From Streptomyces seoulensis (GTDB lineage: Bacteria > Actinomycetota > Actinomycetes > Streptomycetales > Streptomycetaceae), in the NCBI RefSeq assembly GCF_004328625.1, contig NZ_CP032229.1, positions 620,001-684,000 on the forward strand: 64,000 nt of DNA, given 5' to 3'. This document shows, piece by piece, positions 44,200-53,266 of the stretch. A program made the position numbers and the translations under genes. How positions within the stretch are numbered: the stretch's first letter is position 1; the number at the start of each line of letters is the position of its first letter. A model generated the notes under the pieces. That model ran no database searches. It was not told where the DNA came from and was given only the letters and a program-made list of their open reading frames with translations.

Positions 44200-45300
44200 T
44201 CAGCCCGACGCGGGAATCGGGAGGTCCGCCAGGCCGGCGACGGCCTCGCGGTGGGCGCCCGCGCTGCCGTAGGCGAGGGAGTCGGCCTTGGCCCGCTTCA
44301 GATACAGGTGGACGGGGTGTTCCCAGGTCATGCCGAGGCCGCCGTGCAGTTGCAGCGCCTCCTCGGTGGCGTGGACGGCGACGGGCGAGGCGTAGGACTG
44401 CGCGACGGCGACGGTGAGGCCGGTGTCGTGGCCCGTGGTGAGCGCGTCGGCGGCGGCGCGGGCGGCCGCGCGGAGGCTGACCACCTCCAGCCAGAGCTGG
44501 GCGAGCCGGTGCTTGAGCGCCTGGAATCCGCCGACCGGCCGGTTGAACTGCTTGCGCTCCTTCAGATAGCGCACGGTCTCGGTCAACGCCCAGTCGGCGA
44601 CGCCCAGTTGCTCGGAGGCGAGCAGTCCGGCACCGGCCCGCAGCGCACGCCGCACGGCGGGTTCGGCGGGGCCCAGGGAGCGGCCGGGGGCGCCGTCGAG
44701 GGTGACGGTGGCGAGCGGGCGGGTGAGGTCGAGCGGGATCCGCGGGGTGCGGGTGACCGCGTCGGCGGCGACCGCGTAGAGGTTGTCGTCGTCAGCCGGG
44801 ACGAGCAGCACGTCGGCCGCGACCGCGTCCGCGACGGAGGTCAACTCCCCGTGCAGCGAGCCGCCTTCGACCCGCGCGGTGGCGAAGGGGGCGCCGGGCG
44901 CGGTGGTCAGGGAGACGGCGAGCGCGCCCACGGTGCGGCCGGAGGCGAGCCGCTCCAGCAGTTCGGCGTCGTCGCAGGCGAGCAGCGCCTCGGTGGCGAC
45001 CACCGCGCTGGTGAGGTACGGCACGGGGGCGACGGCCCGCCCCAACTCCTCCAGCACGACGGCGACTTCGCGGTGCGAGGCGCCCTGGCCGCCCCGCACC
45101 TCGGGGATCAGCAGCCCCGCCAGGCCCATGCCCTCCGCGAGCTGCTTCCACAGGGCGGGGTCGTACGGGGTGTCCGACTCGGTGCGGGCGATCACCGCGG
45201 CGGGCCCGCAGTGGTCGGTGAGCAGGTCGCGGACGGCGGCGCGCAGCGCCTCCTCCTCCTCGGAGTAGAGGAGGTCGGGCTCGGCGTTCGGCGTGCTCAT
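44200..45300 (-). CDS. Acyl-CoA dehydrogenase, second of a coupled pair
   Basis: A 366-residue flavoprotein that introduces a 2,3-double bond in an acyl-CoA. It has the helical fold and late RYLKERKQFNRPVGGFQALKHRLA and LHGGLGMTWEHPVHLYLKRAK, but the catalytic Glu-Gly-Thr segment of the other family is absent, as in many smaller subunits. It overlaps the preceding gene by 4 bases (ATGA). Such paired dehydrogenases often form alpha2beta2 complexes that act on steroid or branched side chains (family knowledge). Confidence 0.9.
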   Translation of the reverse strand: MSTPNAEPDLLYSEEEEALRAAVRDLLTDHCGPAAVIARTESDTPYDPALWKQLAEGMGLAGLLIPEVRGGQGASHREVAVVLEELGRAVAPVPYLTSAVVATEALLACDDAELLERLASGRTVGALAVSLTTAPGAPFATARVEGGSLHGELTSVADAVAADVLLVPADDDNLYAVAADAVTRTPRIPLDLTRPLATVTLDGAPGRSLGPAEPAVRRALRAGAGLLASEQLGVADWALTETVRYLKERKQFNRPVGGFQALKHRLAQLWLEVVSLRAAARAAADALTTGHDTGLTVAVAQSYASPVAVHATEEALQLHGGLGMTWEHPVHLYLKRAKADSLAYGSAGAHREAVAGLADLPIPASG

Positions 45301-46478
45301 CGGGCCAGGTCCTTCCAGGGGACGTCCTTGTCGGTGCGCGGTTCGGCGGGCAGGCCGAGGACGCGCTCGGCGACGATGTTCAGCAGGACCTCGCTGGTCC
45401 CGCCCTCGATGCTGTTGCCCTTGGAGCGCAGATAGCGGTATCCGGCGTCGCGCCCGGTGAAGTCGACCAGTTCGGGGCGGCGCATGGTCCAGTCGTCGTA
45501 CAACAGCCCCTCCTCGCCCCGGAGTTCGACCTCCAGGCCGCTGATCTCCTGGTTGAGGCGGGCGAAGGCGAGCTTCATGCCGGAGCCCTCGTAGCCGGGC
45601 TGGCCCGCGTTGAGCTGCTGGCGGAGGCGTTCGGCGGTGAGGCGGGACACCTCGGCCTCGATCCAGAGCTTCACGAGTCGCTGGTGCAGTTCGTGGGTGC
45701 GCAGTGCGGGGCGTTCCCGCCAGGTCTTCGCGACCGGGCCGATCATGCCGCCCTCGCGGGGCAGGCGCATGCCGCCGATGGAGACGCGTTCGTTCATCAG
45801 CGTGGTCTGGGCCACCCGCCAGCCGTCGCCGACCTCGCCGAGGCGGTGACTGTCGGGGATGCGGACGCCGGTGAGGAAGACCTCGTTGAACTCGGCCTCG
45901 CCGGTGATCTGGCGCAGCGGCCGGACCTCCACGCCGGGGTCGGTCATGTCGCAGACGAAGTAGGTGATGCCCGCGTGCTTGGGCGCGTCCGGGTCGGTGC
46001 GGGCGATGAGGATGGCCCAGCGGGCCAGGTGGGCGCTGGAGGTCCACACCTTCTGCCCGTCGATCACCCAGTCCTCGCCCTCCCGGACGGCACGGGTGCC
46101 GAGCGCGGCCAGGTCGGAACCGGCGCCGGGCTCGCTGAACAGCTGGCACCACACCTCCTCACCGGTCCACAGCGGGCGCAGGAAGCGGGCCTTCTGCTCG
46201 TCGGTGCCGTAGCGCAGCACGGTCGGGGCGGCCATGCCGAGGCCGATGCCGATGCGGCGCGGGTCGTTGTCGGGGGCGCCGACGGCGGCCAGCTCCTCGT
46301 CCACGACGGCCTGGAGGGAGCGCGGGGCGCCGAGTCCGCCGAGGCCCTCCGGGTAGTGCACCCAGGCGAGCCCGGCGTCGAAGCGGGCCCGGAGGAAGCC
46401 GAGCCGGTCGGTGGTGGCGGGCGGGTGCGCGGCCAGCAACTCCTGCGTGCGGCGGCGCAGTTCGGCGGCGTCGGTCAT
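45297..46478 (-). CDS. Acyl-CoA dehydrogenase, first of a coupled pair
   Basis: A 393-residue acyl-CoA dehydrogenase with the FAD motif CQLFSEPGAGSDLAALGT near residue 115, DGQKVWTSSAH and the C-terminal EGGTSEVLLNIVAERVLGLP, where the Glu is the usual catalytic base. The start at 46478 overlaps the upstream quinone oxidoreductase gene's end by 4 bases, and the end overlaps the next dehydrogenase by 4. It is probably the catalytic half of a heteromeric enzyme. The substrate is unknown. Confidence 0.93.
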   Translation of the reverse strand: MTDAAELRRRTQELLAAHPPATTDRLGFLRARFDAGLAWVHYPEGLGGLGAPRSLQAVVDEELAAVGAPDNDPRRIGIGLGMAAPTVLRYGTDEQKARFLRPLWTGEEVWCQLFSEPGAGSDLAALGTRAVREGEDWVIDGQKVWTSSAHLARWAILIARTDPDAPKHAGITYFVCDMTDPGVEVRPLRQITGEAEFNEVFLTGVRIPDSHRLGEVGDGWRVAQTTLMNERVSIGGMRLPREGGMIGPVAKTWRERPALRTHELHQRLVKLWIEAEVSRLTAERLRQQLNAGQPGYEGSGMKLAFARLNQEISGLEVELRGEEGLLYDDWTMRRPELVDFTGRDAGYRYLRSKGNSIEGGTSEVLLNIVAERVLGLPAEPRTDKDVPWKDLAR

Positions 46479-47446
46479 GCGGTGTCTCCGTTCTGCGGCA
46501 GGACGGCGATCCGGCCGGTGGTCACGCCGTCGGCGACCCGCTGCACGGCGTCGGCCGCCCCCGCGAGCGGTACGCGCTCGCTGACCAGCGGCTTGATCGC
46601 GCCGCGCGCGGCCAGCCCGGTCAGCTCCTCGTGGCAGCGCAGCACCAGCTTGGGGTTCTTGGTGTTGTACAGACCCCAGTGCAGGCCCAGGATCGCGTAG
46701 TTCTTCACCAGGGCGTGGTTGAGCGCGGGGCTCGGGATGGTGCCGCTGGCGAAGCCGACGACCACGATCCGGCCCTCGAAGGCGACGAGCCTGGCGGACT
46801 GCGCGTAGGCGTCCCCGCCGACGGGGTCGTAGATCACGTCGGCGCCCTTGCCGCCGGTGGCCTCCTTGACGGCGGCGACCACGTCCTCGGTACGCCGGTC
46901 CACGACGACGTCGCAGCCCAGCTCGCGGGCGACGGCGGCCTTGTCCGCGCCGCCCACGACACCGATGACCCGGGCCCCGGCGGCCTTGCCGAGCTGGACG
47001 GCGGCGCTGCCGACACCGCCCGCGGCGGCGTGCACGAGCAGGGTCTCCCCCGCCTCCAGGTGCGCCCGGCGGTGCAGGCCGAACCAGCCGGTCTGGTAGC
47101 CGATGTGCAGGGCGGCGGCCTCGGCGTCGTCCAGCGCCTCGGGCGCGGGCAGCAGCGCGCGGGCGTCGGCGAGCGCGTACTCGGCGAAACCGCCGTACGG
47201 CAGCGCGGGGTTGGCGATGACGCGGCGGCCGTCCTCGGTCTCGCCGCAGATCTCCACGCCGGGCGTGAAGGGCAGCGGGGGCCGGATCTGGTACTGGCCC
47301 CGGCAGAGCAGGGCGTCCGGGAAGTTGACGTTGGCGGCACGCACGCGGAGCAGCACCTGGCCCTCGCCGGGCGTGGGGGTCTCCACCTCCGCCAGGCGCA
47401 TCACCTCGCGCGGCTCGCCGTTCTCGTGCACTTGCCATGCCTGCAT
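46475..47446 (-). CDS. NADPH:quinone oxidoreductase-type zinc-free dehydrogenase
   Basis: A 323-residue medium-chain dehydrogenase that lacks the zinc-binding Cys set, with NADPH motif LLVHAAAGGVGSAAVQLGKA near residue 140 and the MDR quinone-reductase pattern AAAGGVG. It reduces quinones or enoyl compounds. The ATG at 47446 has GGAGG 8 bases upstream. It is the first gene of a three-gene operon with two acyl-CoA dehydrogenases, all overlapping by 4 bases. The upstream gap holds only a weakly marked promoter. Confidence 0.92.
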   Translation of the reverse strand: MQAWQVHENGEPREVMRLAEVETPTPGEGQVLLRVRAANVNFPDALLCRGQYQIRPPLPFTPGVEICGETEDGRRVIANPALPYGGFAEYALADARALLPAPEALDDAEAAALHIGYQTGWFGLHRRAHLEAGETLLVHAAAGGVGSAAVQLGKAAGARVIGVVGGADKAAVARELGCDVVVDRRTEDVVAAVKEATGGKGADVIYDPVGGDAYAQSARLVAFEGRIVVVGFASGTIPSPALNHALVKNYAILGLHWGLYNTKNPKLVLRCHEELTGLAARGAIKPLVSERVPLAGAADAVQRVADGVTTGRIAVLPQNGDTA

Positions 47447-47551
47447 GCCGGGCCTCCACGGGACTGCTTCGTCTGAACCGGGGTCCTGGGCATACTAAGC
47501 GGTCGCTTGCCGATCAGGGAACAGCCGCCGGGCAACGGAACAGCGGAACCC

Positions 47552-48166
47552 TCAGCCCTCTCCCTCGGACCGCCGCCCCGCCCGCGCCCGCAGATGCATC
47601 CGCTCCCCCTGCGGCCCGAACAGGCTCAGGAACTCCACCGGCCCGTCCCACGCCGACCCGAACCAGTGCGGGACACGGGTGTCGAACTCGGCGGCCTCTC
47701 CCGGCCCCAGCACCACGTCACGGTCACCGAGCACCAGCCTGAGGCGGCCGGAGAGGACGTACAGCCACTCGTACCCCTCGTGGGTGCGCGGGTCCGGCTG
47801 CCGGTCGCGGCGCGGTTCGATCACCTTGTACGCCTGGGGGCCGCCGGGGCGCCGGGTGAGGGGGTAGAAGGTGCGGCCGTCCCGCTTGACCGGCTCGGTC
47901 CGCACCCGGGGGTCGCCGACCGGCGGGGCGCCGACCAGTTCGTCCAGCGGGACCCGGTGGGCCTGCGCGATGGGCAGCAGCAGTTCCAGGCTGGGGCGGC
48001 GCAGGCCGGACTCCAGCCGGGAGAGGGTGCTGACCGAGATGCCGGTGGTCTCCGACAGCGCGGCCAGCGTCACGTCCCGTTCCTTGCGGATGCGCCGCAG
48101 TCTCGGGCCCACGGCGGCCAGCACCTCGTCGGTGCTCTCCGTGCCCGCGTCACTCGTCTCACTCAT
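47552..48166 (-). CDS. XRE-family regulator with C-terminal cupin domain
   Basis: A 204-residue regulator. The N-terminal helix-turn-helix (about 20-75: LRRIRKERDVTLAALSETTGISVSTLSRLESGLR) precedes a cupin fold (about 110-190, H-E and H patterns: HEGYEWLYVLSGRLRLVLGD, PHWF). Such proteins repress transcription until a small metabolite binds the cupin. It lies opposite the DNA ligase gene, 78 bp apart, so it may control that gene or itself. It is not obviously part of the dehydrogenase operon. Confidence 0.9.
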   Translation of the reverse strand: MSETSDAGTESTDEVLAAVGPRLRRIRKERDVTLAALSETTGISVSTLSRLESGLRRPSLELLLPIAQAHRVPLDELVGAPPVGDPRVRTEPVKRDGRTFYPLTRRPGGPQAYKVIEPRRDRQPDPRTHEGYEWLYVLSGRLRLVLGDRDVVLGPGEAAEFDTRVPHWFGSAWDGPVEFLSLFGPQGERMHLRARAGRRSEGEG

Positions 48167-48244
48167 GCCCTTATTGCAGATTCGGCAAGGGGGTTTGTCA
48201 ATCCGGCAGGTGTGAGCGGGGCCTTCGCGGTGCACATTGCTTGC

Positions 48245-49783
48245 ATGCTGCTCACCCGGCTCGCTGAAGTGTCGGGCCAGGTCGCCGCCACGGCGTCCCG
48301 GACCCGCAAGACGGATCTGCTCGCGGAACTCTTCCGGGACGCGGAACCCGACGACGTGCCCGTGGTCATCCCGTATCTGGCGGGACGGCTGCCGCAAGGG
48401 CGGATCGGCGTCGGCTGGAAGGTGCTCGGCCGCGAGGTGCCGCCCGCCGACCGGCCCACGCTCACCGTGCGCGGGGTGGACGCCCTGCTGACCGAGCTGG
48501 CCTCGGTGTCCGGGGCCGGTTCGCAGGCCGAGCGGGCGCGGATCGTCGACGAGCTGATGGGCGCGGCCACCGGGGACGAACAGCGGTTCCTGCGGGGCCT
48601 GCTGACCGGCGAGGTCCGCCAGGGCGCCCTGGACGCGCTCGCCGTGGAGGGGCTGGCCCGCGCCACGGAGGCCGACCCGGCCACGGTACGGCGGGCGGTG
48701 ATGCTGGCCGGCTCGCTCCAGACGGTCGCCCAGGCTCTGCTGGCCGAGGGACCCGGCGCGCTGGACGAGTTCCGGCTCACCGTGGGCCGCCCGGTGCTGC
48801 CGATGCTGGCCCGCAGCGCCTCCTCGGTCGCGGAGGCGGTGGAGAAGCTCGGCGAATGCGTGGTGGAGGAGAAGCTCGACGGCATCCGCGTACAGGTGCA
48901 CCGGGACGGTGACGAGGTGCGCGTGTACACCCGGACGCTGGACGACATCACCGACCGGCTGCCCGAGGTGACCTCGGCGGCGCTGGAACTGCCGGGCGAG
49001 CGGTTCGTGCTGGACGGCGAGGTGATCTCCTTCGGCCCGGACGGGCGGCCCCGGTCCTTCCAGGAGACGGCCGGCCGGGTCGGCTCTCGGGTGGACGTGG
49101 CCAGGGCGGCCGAGGAGGTCCCGGTGTCCCCGGTCTTCTTCGACGCCCTCTCGGTGGACGGCCGGGACCTGCTGGACCTGCCCTTCACCGAACGGCACGC
49201 GGAGCTGGCCCGGCTGGTGCCGGAGCCGATGCGGGTGCGCCGGGCGCTGGTGGCCGGGCCGGAGGGCAGCGCGGCGGCGGAGGAGTTCTCGGCCGCGACC
49301 CTGGCGCGCGGACACGAGGGCATCGTGGCCAAGGGGCTGGACGCGCCGTACAGCGCGGGCCGGCGCGGTGCCTCCTGGCTCAAGGTCAAGCCCGTGCACA
49401 CCCTCGATCTGGTGGTCCTGGCAGCCGAGTGGGGCCACGGCCGGCGCACCGGCAAGCTCTCCAACCTCCACCTGGCAGCCCGCACGGCCGACGGCGGTTA
49501 CGCGATGCTCGGCAAGACCTTCAAGGGCATGACGGACGTGATGCTCGCCTGGCAGACCGAACGGCTCGGCGAACTCGCGGTCGAGGAGAAGGGCTGGGGG
49601 GTGACCGTACGCCCCGAACTCGTCGTGGAGATCGCCTACGACGGGCTCCAGCGCTCCACCCGTTACCCGGCCGGGGTGACCCTGCGGTTCGCGCGGGTGA
49701 TCCGCTATCGCGAGGACAAACGGCCCGAGGACGCCGATACGGTGGAGTCCCTGCTCGCGGCCCACCCGGAGGTCAAGGCGTGA
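48245..49783 (+). CDS. ligB: ATP-dependent DNA ligase (LigB type)
   Basis: Seals DNA nicks using ATP. The 512-residue protein has the N-terminal DNA-binding region, the adenylation motif EEKLDGIR (Lys nucleophile in motif I near residue 215), ERFVLDGEVISF, and the OB-fold C-terminus ending VVEIAYDGLQ. The start MLLTRLAEVS and the RIGVGW motif are like actinobacterial LigB. The ATG at 48245 follows a poor ribosome site. It overlaps the Nudix gene by 4 bases. It is one of several DNA ligases in Streptomyces, in addition to NAD-dependent LigA. Confidence 0.93.
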   Translation: MLLTRLAEVSGQVAATASRTRKTDLLAELFRDAEPDDVPVVIPYLAGRLPQGRIGVGWKVLGREVPPADRPTLTVRGVDALLTELASVSGAGSQAERARIVDELMGAATGDEQRFLRGLLTGEVRQGALDALAVEGLARATEADPATVRRAVMLAGSLQTVAQALLAEGPGALDEFRLTVGRPVLPMLARSASSVAEAVEKLGECVVEEKLDGIRVQVHRDGDEVRVYTRTLDDITDRLPEVTSAALELPGERFVLDGEVISFGPDGRPRSFQETAGRVGSRVDVARAAEEVPVSPVFFDALSVDGRDLLDLPFTERHAELARLVPEPMRVRRALVAGPEGSAAAEEFSAATLARGHEGIVAKGLDAPYSAGRRGASWLKVKPVHTLDLVVLAAEWGHGRRTGKLSNLHLAARTADGGYAMLGKTFKGMTDVMLAWQTERLGELAVEEKGWGVTVRPELVVEIAYDGLQRSTRYPAGVTLRFARVIRYREDKRPEDADTVESLLAAHPEVKA

Positions 49784-50253
49784 CAGTGCGTGCGACGAAG
49801 CGCAGTGCGGGACTGCTGTTGTTCCGCCACACCGACCGAGGTCTTGAGGTGTTGCTCGGCCATATGGGCGGCCCCCTCTGGGCCACGAAGGACGAGGGAG
49901 CCTGGTCGGTGCCCAAGGGCGAGTACGAGGCGGACGAGCCCGCCTGGGAGGCGGCCCGCCGGGAGTTCGAGGAGGAGCTGGGCATCGCCCCGCCGGACGG
50001 CCCGGCGCTGCCGCTGGGGGAGATCGCCCAGCGCAACGGCAAGATCGTCACCGCCTGGGCGGTGGAGGCCGACCTCGACCCGGCGGCCATCTCGCCCGGC
50101 ACCTTCACCATGGAGTGGCCGCCCCACTCGGGCCGCGTCCAGGAGTTCCCGGAGCTGGACCGGGTGGCCTGGTTCACCCCCGAGGAGGCCAGGAGGCTGA
50201 TGGTCTCCGGACAGGGCACGTTTCTGGACCGTCTGGCGGAGCACTCGGGCTGA
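49780..50253 (+). CDS. Nudix hydrolase coupled to DNA ligase
   Basis: A 157-residue protein with the Nudix box (KGEYEADEPAWEAARREFEEELG, near residue 45, box residues intact). The GTG at 49780 overlaps the ligase gene by four bases. It resembles the MutT/ADP-ribose-type Nudix proteins that sit beside DNA-repair genes. The link suggests cleansing of nucleotides or of the ligase's AMP products (inference). Confidence 0.9.
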   Translation: MTVRATKRSAGLLLFRHTDRGLEVLLGHMGGPLWATKDEGAWSVPKGEYEADEPAWEAARREFEEELGIAPPDGPALPLGEIAQRNGKIVTAWAVEADLDPAAISPGTFTMEWPPHSGRVQEFPELDRVAWFTPEEARRLMVSGQGTFLDRLAEHSG

Positions 50254-50328
50254 ACAGGGGATCGAAGCGTTGCGGCATCGCGTGCCGCGCGCGAAGGTCG
50301 ACGCACACCCCGCACCAGGAGGTCAGCC

Positions 50329-51714
50329 ATGCCCATCGCCACGGTGAACCCGGCGAACGGCGAGACGGTCAAGACGTACGAGCCGATGGACGACGCCGAG
50401 GTGGAGCGCCGGCTCCAGCTCGCCGAGGCCACCTTCCGGACCTACCGGACGACGTCGTTCGCCGAGCGCGCCGAGCATCTGAACCGGGCCGCCGACCTGC
50501 TGGAGTCGGACAACGACGAGGTCGCCCGGATCATGACGACCGAGATGGGCAAGCCGCTCGCACAGGCCCGCGCGGAGGCCGCCAAGTGTGTCAAGGCGAT
50601 GCGCTGGTACGCCGAGCGGGCCGAGAAGCTGCTCGCCGACGAAGTGCCGGACGAGGCCGACGTGAAGGACTCCGGCGCCTCCCGGGTCCGCGTGGTCTAC
50701 CGCCCGCTCGGCCCGGTGCTCGCGGTGATGCCGTGGAACTTCCCGCTCTGGCAGGTGATCCGGTTCGCCGCGCCCGCGCTGATGGCGGGCAACGTCGGTC
50801 TGCTCAAGCACGCCTCGAACGTGCCGCAAACCGCCCTCTACCTGGAGGACCTGTTCCAGCGGGCCGGCTTCCCGGTCGGCTGCTTCCAGACGCTGCTGGT
50901 CGGCTCGGCCGCCGTCGACGAGATCCTCCGCGACGAGCGGGTCAAGGCCGCCACCCTCACCGGCAGCGAGCCGGCCGGGCGCGCGGTCGCCTCCACCTCC
51001 GGCGAGATGATCAAGAAGACCGTGCTGGAGCTGGGCGGCAGCGACCCCTATCTGGTGATGCCCTCCGCCGACATCGACCGGGCGGCCGAGGTCGCGGTGA
51101 CCGCGCGGGTGCAGAACAACGGGCAGTCCTGCATCGCCGCCAAGCGGTTCATCGTGCACACGGACGTCTACGACACCTTCCTGGAGAAGTTCGTCGCCGG
51201 CATGAAGGACCTCACCGTCGGCGACCCCATGGACGACCACACCGACGTCGGGCCGCTCGCCACCGAGCAGGGCCGGGCCGACGTGGAGGAACTGGTCGAC
51301 GACGCGCGCCGCAGCGGGGCCGACATCCTGTGCGGGGGCGAGCGGCCGGACGGCGTGGGCTGGTACTACCCGCCGACAGTGATCGCGGGCGTGGAGCGCG
51401 AGATGCGCATCCACCGCGAGGAGGCGTTCGGGCCGGTGGCGACCGTGTACCGGGCGGAGGACCTGGAGGACGCGATCCTGATCGCCAACGACTCCCCGTT
51501 CGGGCTGAGTTCGAGCGTGTGGACGCGGGACGAGGACGAGATGGCGCACTGCGCGCGGGACCTGGAGGCGGGCGGTGTGTTCGTCAACGGCATGACCGCC
51601 TCGCACGCCGCGTTCCCCTTCGGCGGGATCAAGCGGTCCGGGTACGGACGTGAACTGTCCGCGCAGGGAATCCGGGAGTTCTGCAACATCACCACCGTTT
51701 GGCAGGGAGCGTGA
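50329..51714 (+). CDS. NADP-dependent succinate-semialdehyde dehydrogenase
   Basis: A 461-residue aldehyde dehydrogenase that oxidises succinate semialdehyde or a similar aldehyde. Motifs: EMGKP near 76, MPWNFP near 134, the catalytic Glu in LELGGSDPY near 237, catalytic Cys in NNGQSCIAAKRF near 269, and EEAFGPVA near 365. Compared with the partial enzyme at 1-490 it has a more usual length and a different N-terminus. It starts from an ATG with AGGAGG upstream, and is probably monocistronic. Confidence 0.92.
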   Translation: MPIATVNPANGETVKTYEPMDDAEVERRLQLAEATFRTYRTTSFAERAEHLNRAADLLESDNDEVARIMTTEMGKPLAQARAEAAKCVKAMRWYAERAEKLLADEVPDEADVKDSGASRVRVVYRPLGPVLAVMPWNFPLWQVIRFAAPALMAGNVGLLKHASNVPQTALYLEDLFQRAGFPVGCFQTLLVGSAAVDEILRDERVKAATLTGSEPAGRAVASTSGEMIKKTVLELGGSDPYLVMPSADIDRAAEVAVTARVQNNGQSCIAAKRFIVHTDVYDTFLEKFVAGMKDLTVGDPMDDHTDVGPLATEQGRADVEELVDDARRSGADILCGGERPDGVGWYYPPTVIAGVEREMRIHREEAFGPVATVYRAEDLEDAILIANDSPFGLSSSVWTRDEDEMAHCARDLEAGGVFVNGMTASHAAFPFGGIKRSGYGRELSAQGIREFCNITTVWQGA

Positions 51715-51739
51715 GGATCGCACGGATACGATCCGGTCT

Positions 51740-51973
51740 GTGAACGGCGAAGTGACCCTCCCTCTGATCGTGGACGAGCGTGGTGCGCTGCGGGTGTCGG
51801 CGGGCGACGTCAGCAAGTTGCTGCGCAGCGTCGGCGCGCGGTGGGTGCATCTGGTGGAGGCCGGTGAGCGGGGGCTTGATGAGGACACCGTTGCCGAGCT
51901 GACGATCGAGTTGGCCAAACTGGCCGACCGGATCGATGTGGCGTGCATCGCCCACAGCAGTGGGGCGCCGTAG
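51740..51973 (+). CDS. Small conserved protein (possibly DUF6213 family)
   Basis: A 77-residue protein, LPLIVDERGALRVSAGDVSKLLRSVGARW in outline, then a helical VAELTIELAKLADRIDVACIAH. The pattern resembles a small Streptomyces family remembered as DUF6213; this is uncertain. The GTG at 51740 lies 25 bp after the aldehyde dehydrogenase stop, so it may be co-transcribed. Function unknown. Confidence 0.65.
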   Translation: MNGEVTLPLIVDERGALRVSAGDVSKLLRSVGARWVHLVEAGERGLDEDTVAELTIELAKLADRIDVACIAHSSGAP

Positions 51974-52003
51974 GGGCTTGGGGTTCGTGGTGGGGTGCTG
52001 CGC

Positions 52004-52037
52004 CGTCGTGGCTTGTCGCGCAGTTCCCCGCGCCCCT
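52004..52037 (+). repeat. 34-bp intergenic repeat, copy 1
   Basis: A GC-rich unit (core GTCGCGCAGTTCCCCGCGCC). It is 33 of 34 bases identical to the reverse complement of 55021-55054. The two copies bound the type III PKS, P450 and cupin cassette in opposite orientation. I recall similar units scattered through Streptomyces genomes, so they may be a common element rather than specific to this cluster. Confidence 0.85.
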
Positions 52038-52201
52038 TTTTACAGTGGGCCTGAGCTGCGTAGATGGCTCTTTATTACTCTCTGTTCTCGCCGGTTCGGA
52101 GTAATTCGGCGCGAGATCGTCGGCCTTCCGGGTGAGTGTGGGTGGACCACCTTCTGACCGGCGGACGAAGGCCCGCCGGACGGCGAAAGCAGGGACCGCT
52201 C

Positions 52202-53266
52202 ATGGCGACTTTGTGCAGACCCTCGGTGTCCGTGCCGGAACACGTGATCACCATGGAGGAGACCCTGGAGCTGGCCCGCACGCACCACGCGGACAACCCA
52301 CAGCTCCCGCTGGCCCTCCGTCTGATCGAGAACACCGGAGTGCGCACCCGGCACATCGTGCAGCCCATCGAGGAGACCCTGAAGCACCCGGGCTTCGAGC
52401 AGCGCAACAAGATGTACGAGTCCGAGGCCAAGGCCCGGGTCCCCGCGGTCATCCAGCAGGCGCTGGACTCGGCCGAACTCCTCACCTCTGACATCGATGT
52501 CATCGTCTACGTGTCGTGCACCGGCTTCATGATGCCGTCGCTCACCGCGTGGCTGATCAACGAGATGGACTTCTCCAGCACCACCCGGCAGCTCCCCATC
52601 GCCCAGCTGGGCTGTGCGGCCGGCGGTGCGGCCATCAACCGGGCACACGACTTCTGTTCGGCCTACCCGGAGGCCAACGCCCTCATCGTGGCCTGCGAGT
52701 TCTGCTCGCTGTGCTACCAGCCCACCGACCTCGGCGTCGGCTCCCTGCTCTCCAACGGCCTGTTCGGCGACGGCATCGCGGCCGCCGTGGTGCGCGGCCG
52801 GGGCGGCACGGGGGTGCAGCTCGAACGCAACGGCTCGTACCTGATCCCCAAGACCGAGGACTGGATCTCGTACGACGTCCGCGACACCGGGTTCCACTTC
52901 CTGCTGGACAAGCGGGTGCCGACCACCATGGAGCCGCTGGCCCCGGCGCTCCAGGAGCTCGCGGGCAACCACGGCTGGAACGCCTCCGACCTGGACTTCT
53001 ACATCATCCACGCCGGCGGCCCCCGAATACTCGACGACCTCAGCAAGTTCCTGAAGGTCGAGCCGCACGCGTTCCGGTTCAGCCGGGCCACGCTCACCGA
53101 GTACGGCAACATCGCCAGCGCCGTCGTCCTGGACGCGCTGCGCCGGCTGTTCGACGACGGGGGTGCCGAGCACCGGGCGCGCGGGCTGCTGGCCGGGTTC
53201 GGGCCGGGCATCACCGCCGAGATGACCGTCGGCCGCTGGGTCGGCCGGGACCAGGAGGGGCGATGA
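52202..53266 (+). CDS. rppA: Type III polyketide synthase (RppA-like, 1,3,6,8-tetrahydroxynaphthalene synthase)
   Basis: A 354-residue chalcone-synthase-family enzyme that joins five malonyl-CoA units. The catalytic triad is at the expected positions: Cys138 (QLGCAAGG), His270 (FYIIHAGG) and Asn303 (EYGNIASA). Known RppA numbering has the same Cys138-His270-Asn303. The ATG at 52202 is chosen since the protein begins at MATLCRPSV; the ribosome site is weak. It is coupled to a P450 gene by an overlap of 4 bases. Product: tetrahydroxynaphthalene or flaviolin, a red-brown pigment precursor. Confidence 0.95.
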   Translation: MATLCRPSVSVPEHVITMEETLELARTHHADNPQLPLALRLIENTGVRTRHIVQPIEETLKHPGFEQRNKMYESEAKARVPAVIQQALDSAELLTSDIDVIVYVSCTGFMMPSLTAWLINEMDFSSTTRQLPIAQLGCAAGGAAINRAHDFCSAYPEANALIVACEFCSLCYQPTDLGVGSLLSNGLFGDGIAAAVVRGRGGTGVQLERNGSYLIPKTEDWISYDVRDTGFHFLLDKRVPTTMEPLAPALQELAGNHGWNASDLDFYIIHAGGPRILDDLSKFLKVEPHAFRFSRATLTEYGNIASAVVLDALRRLFDDGGAEHRARGLLAGFGPGITAEMTVGRWVGRDQEGR

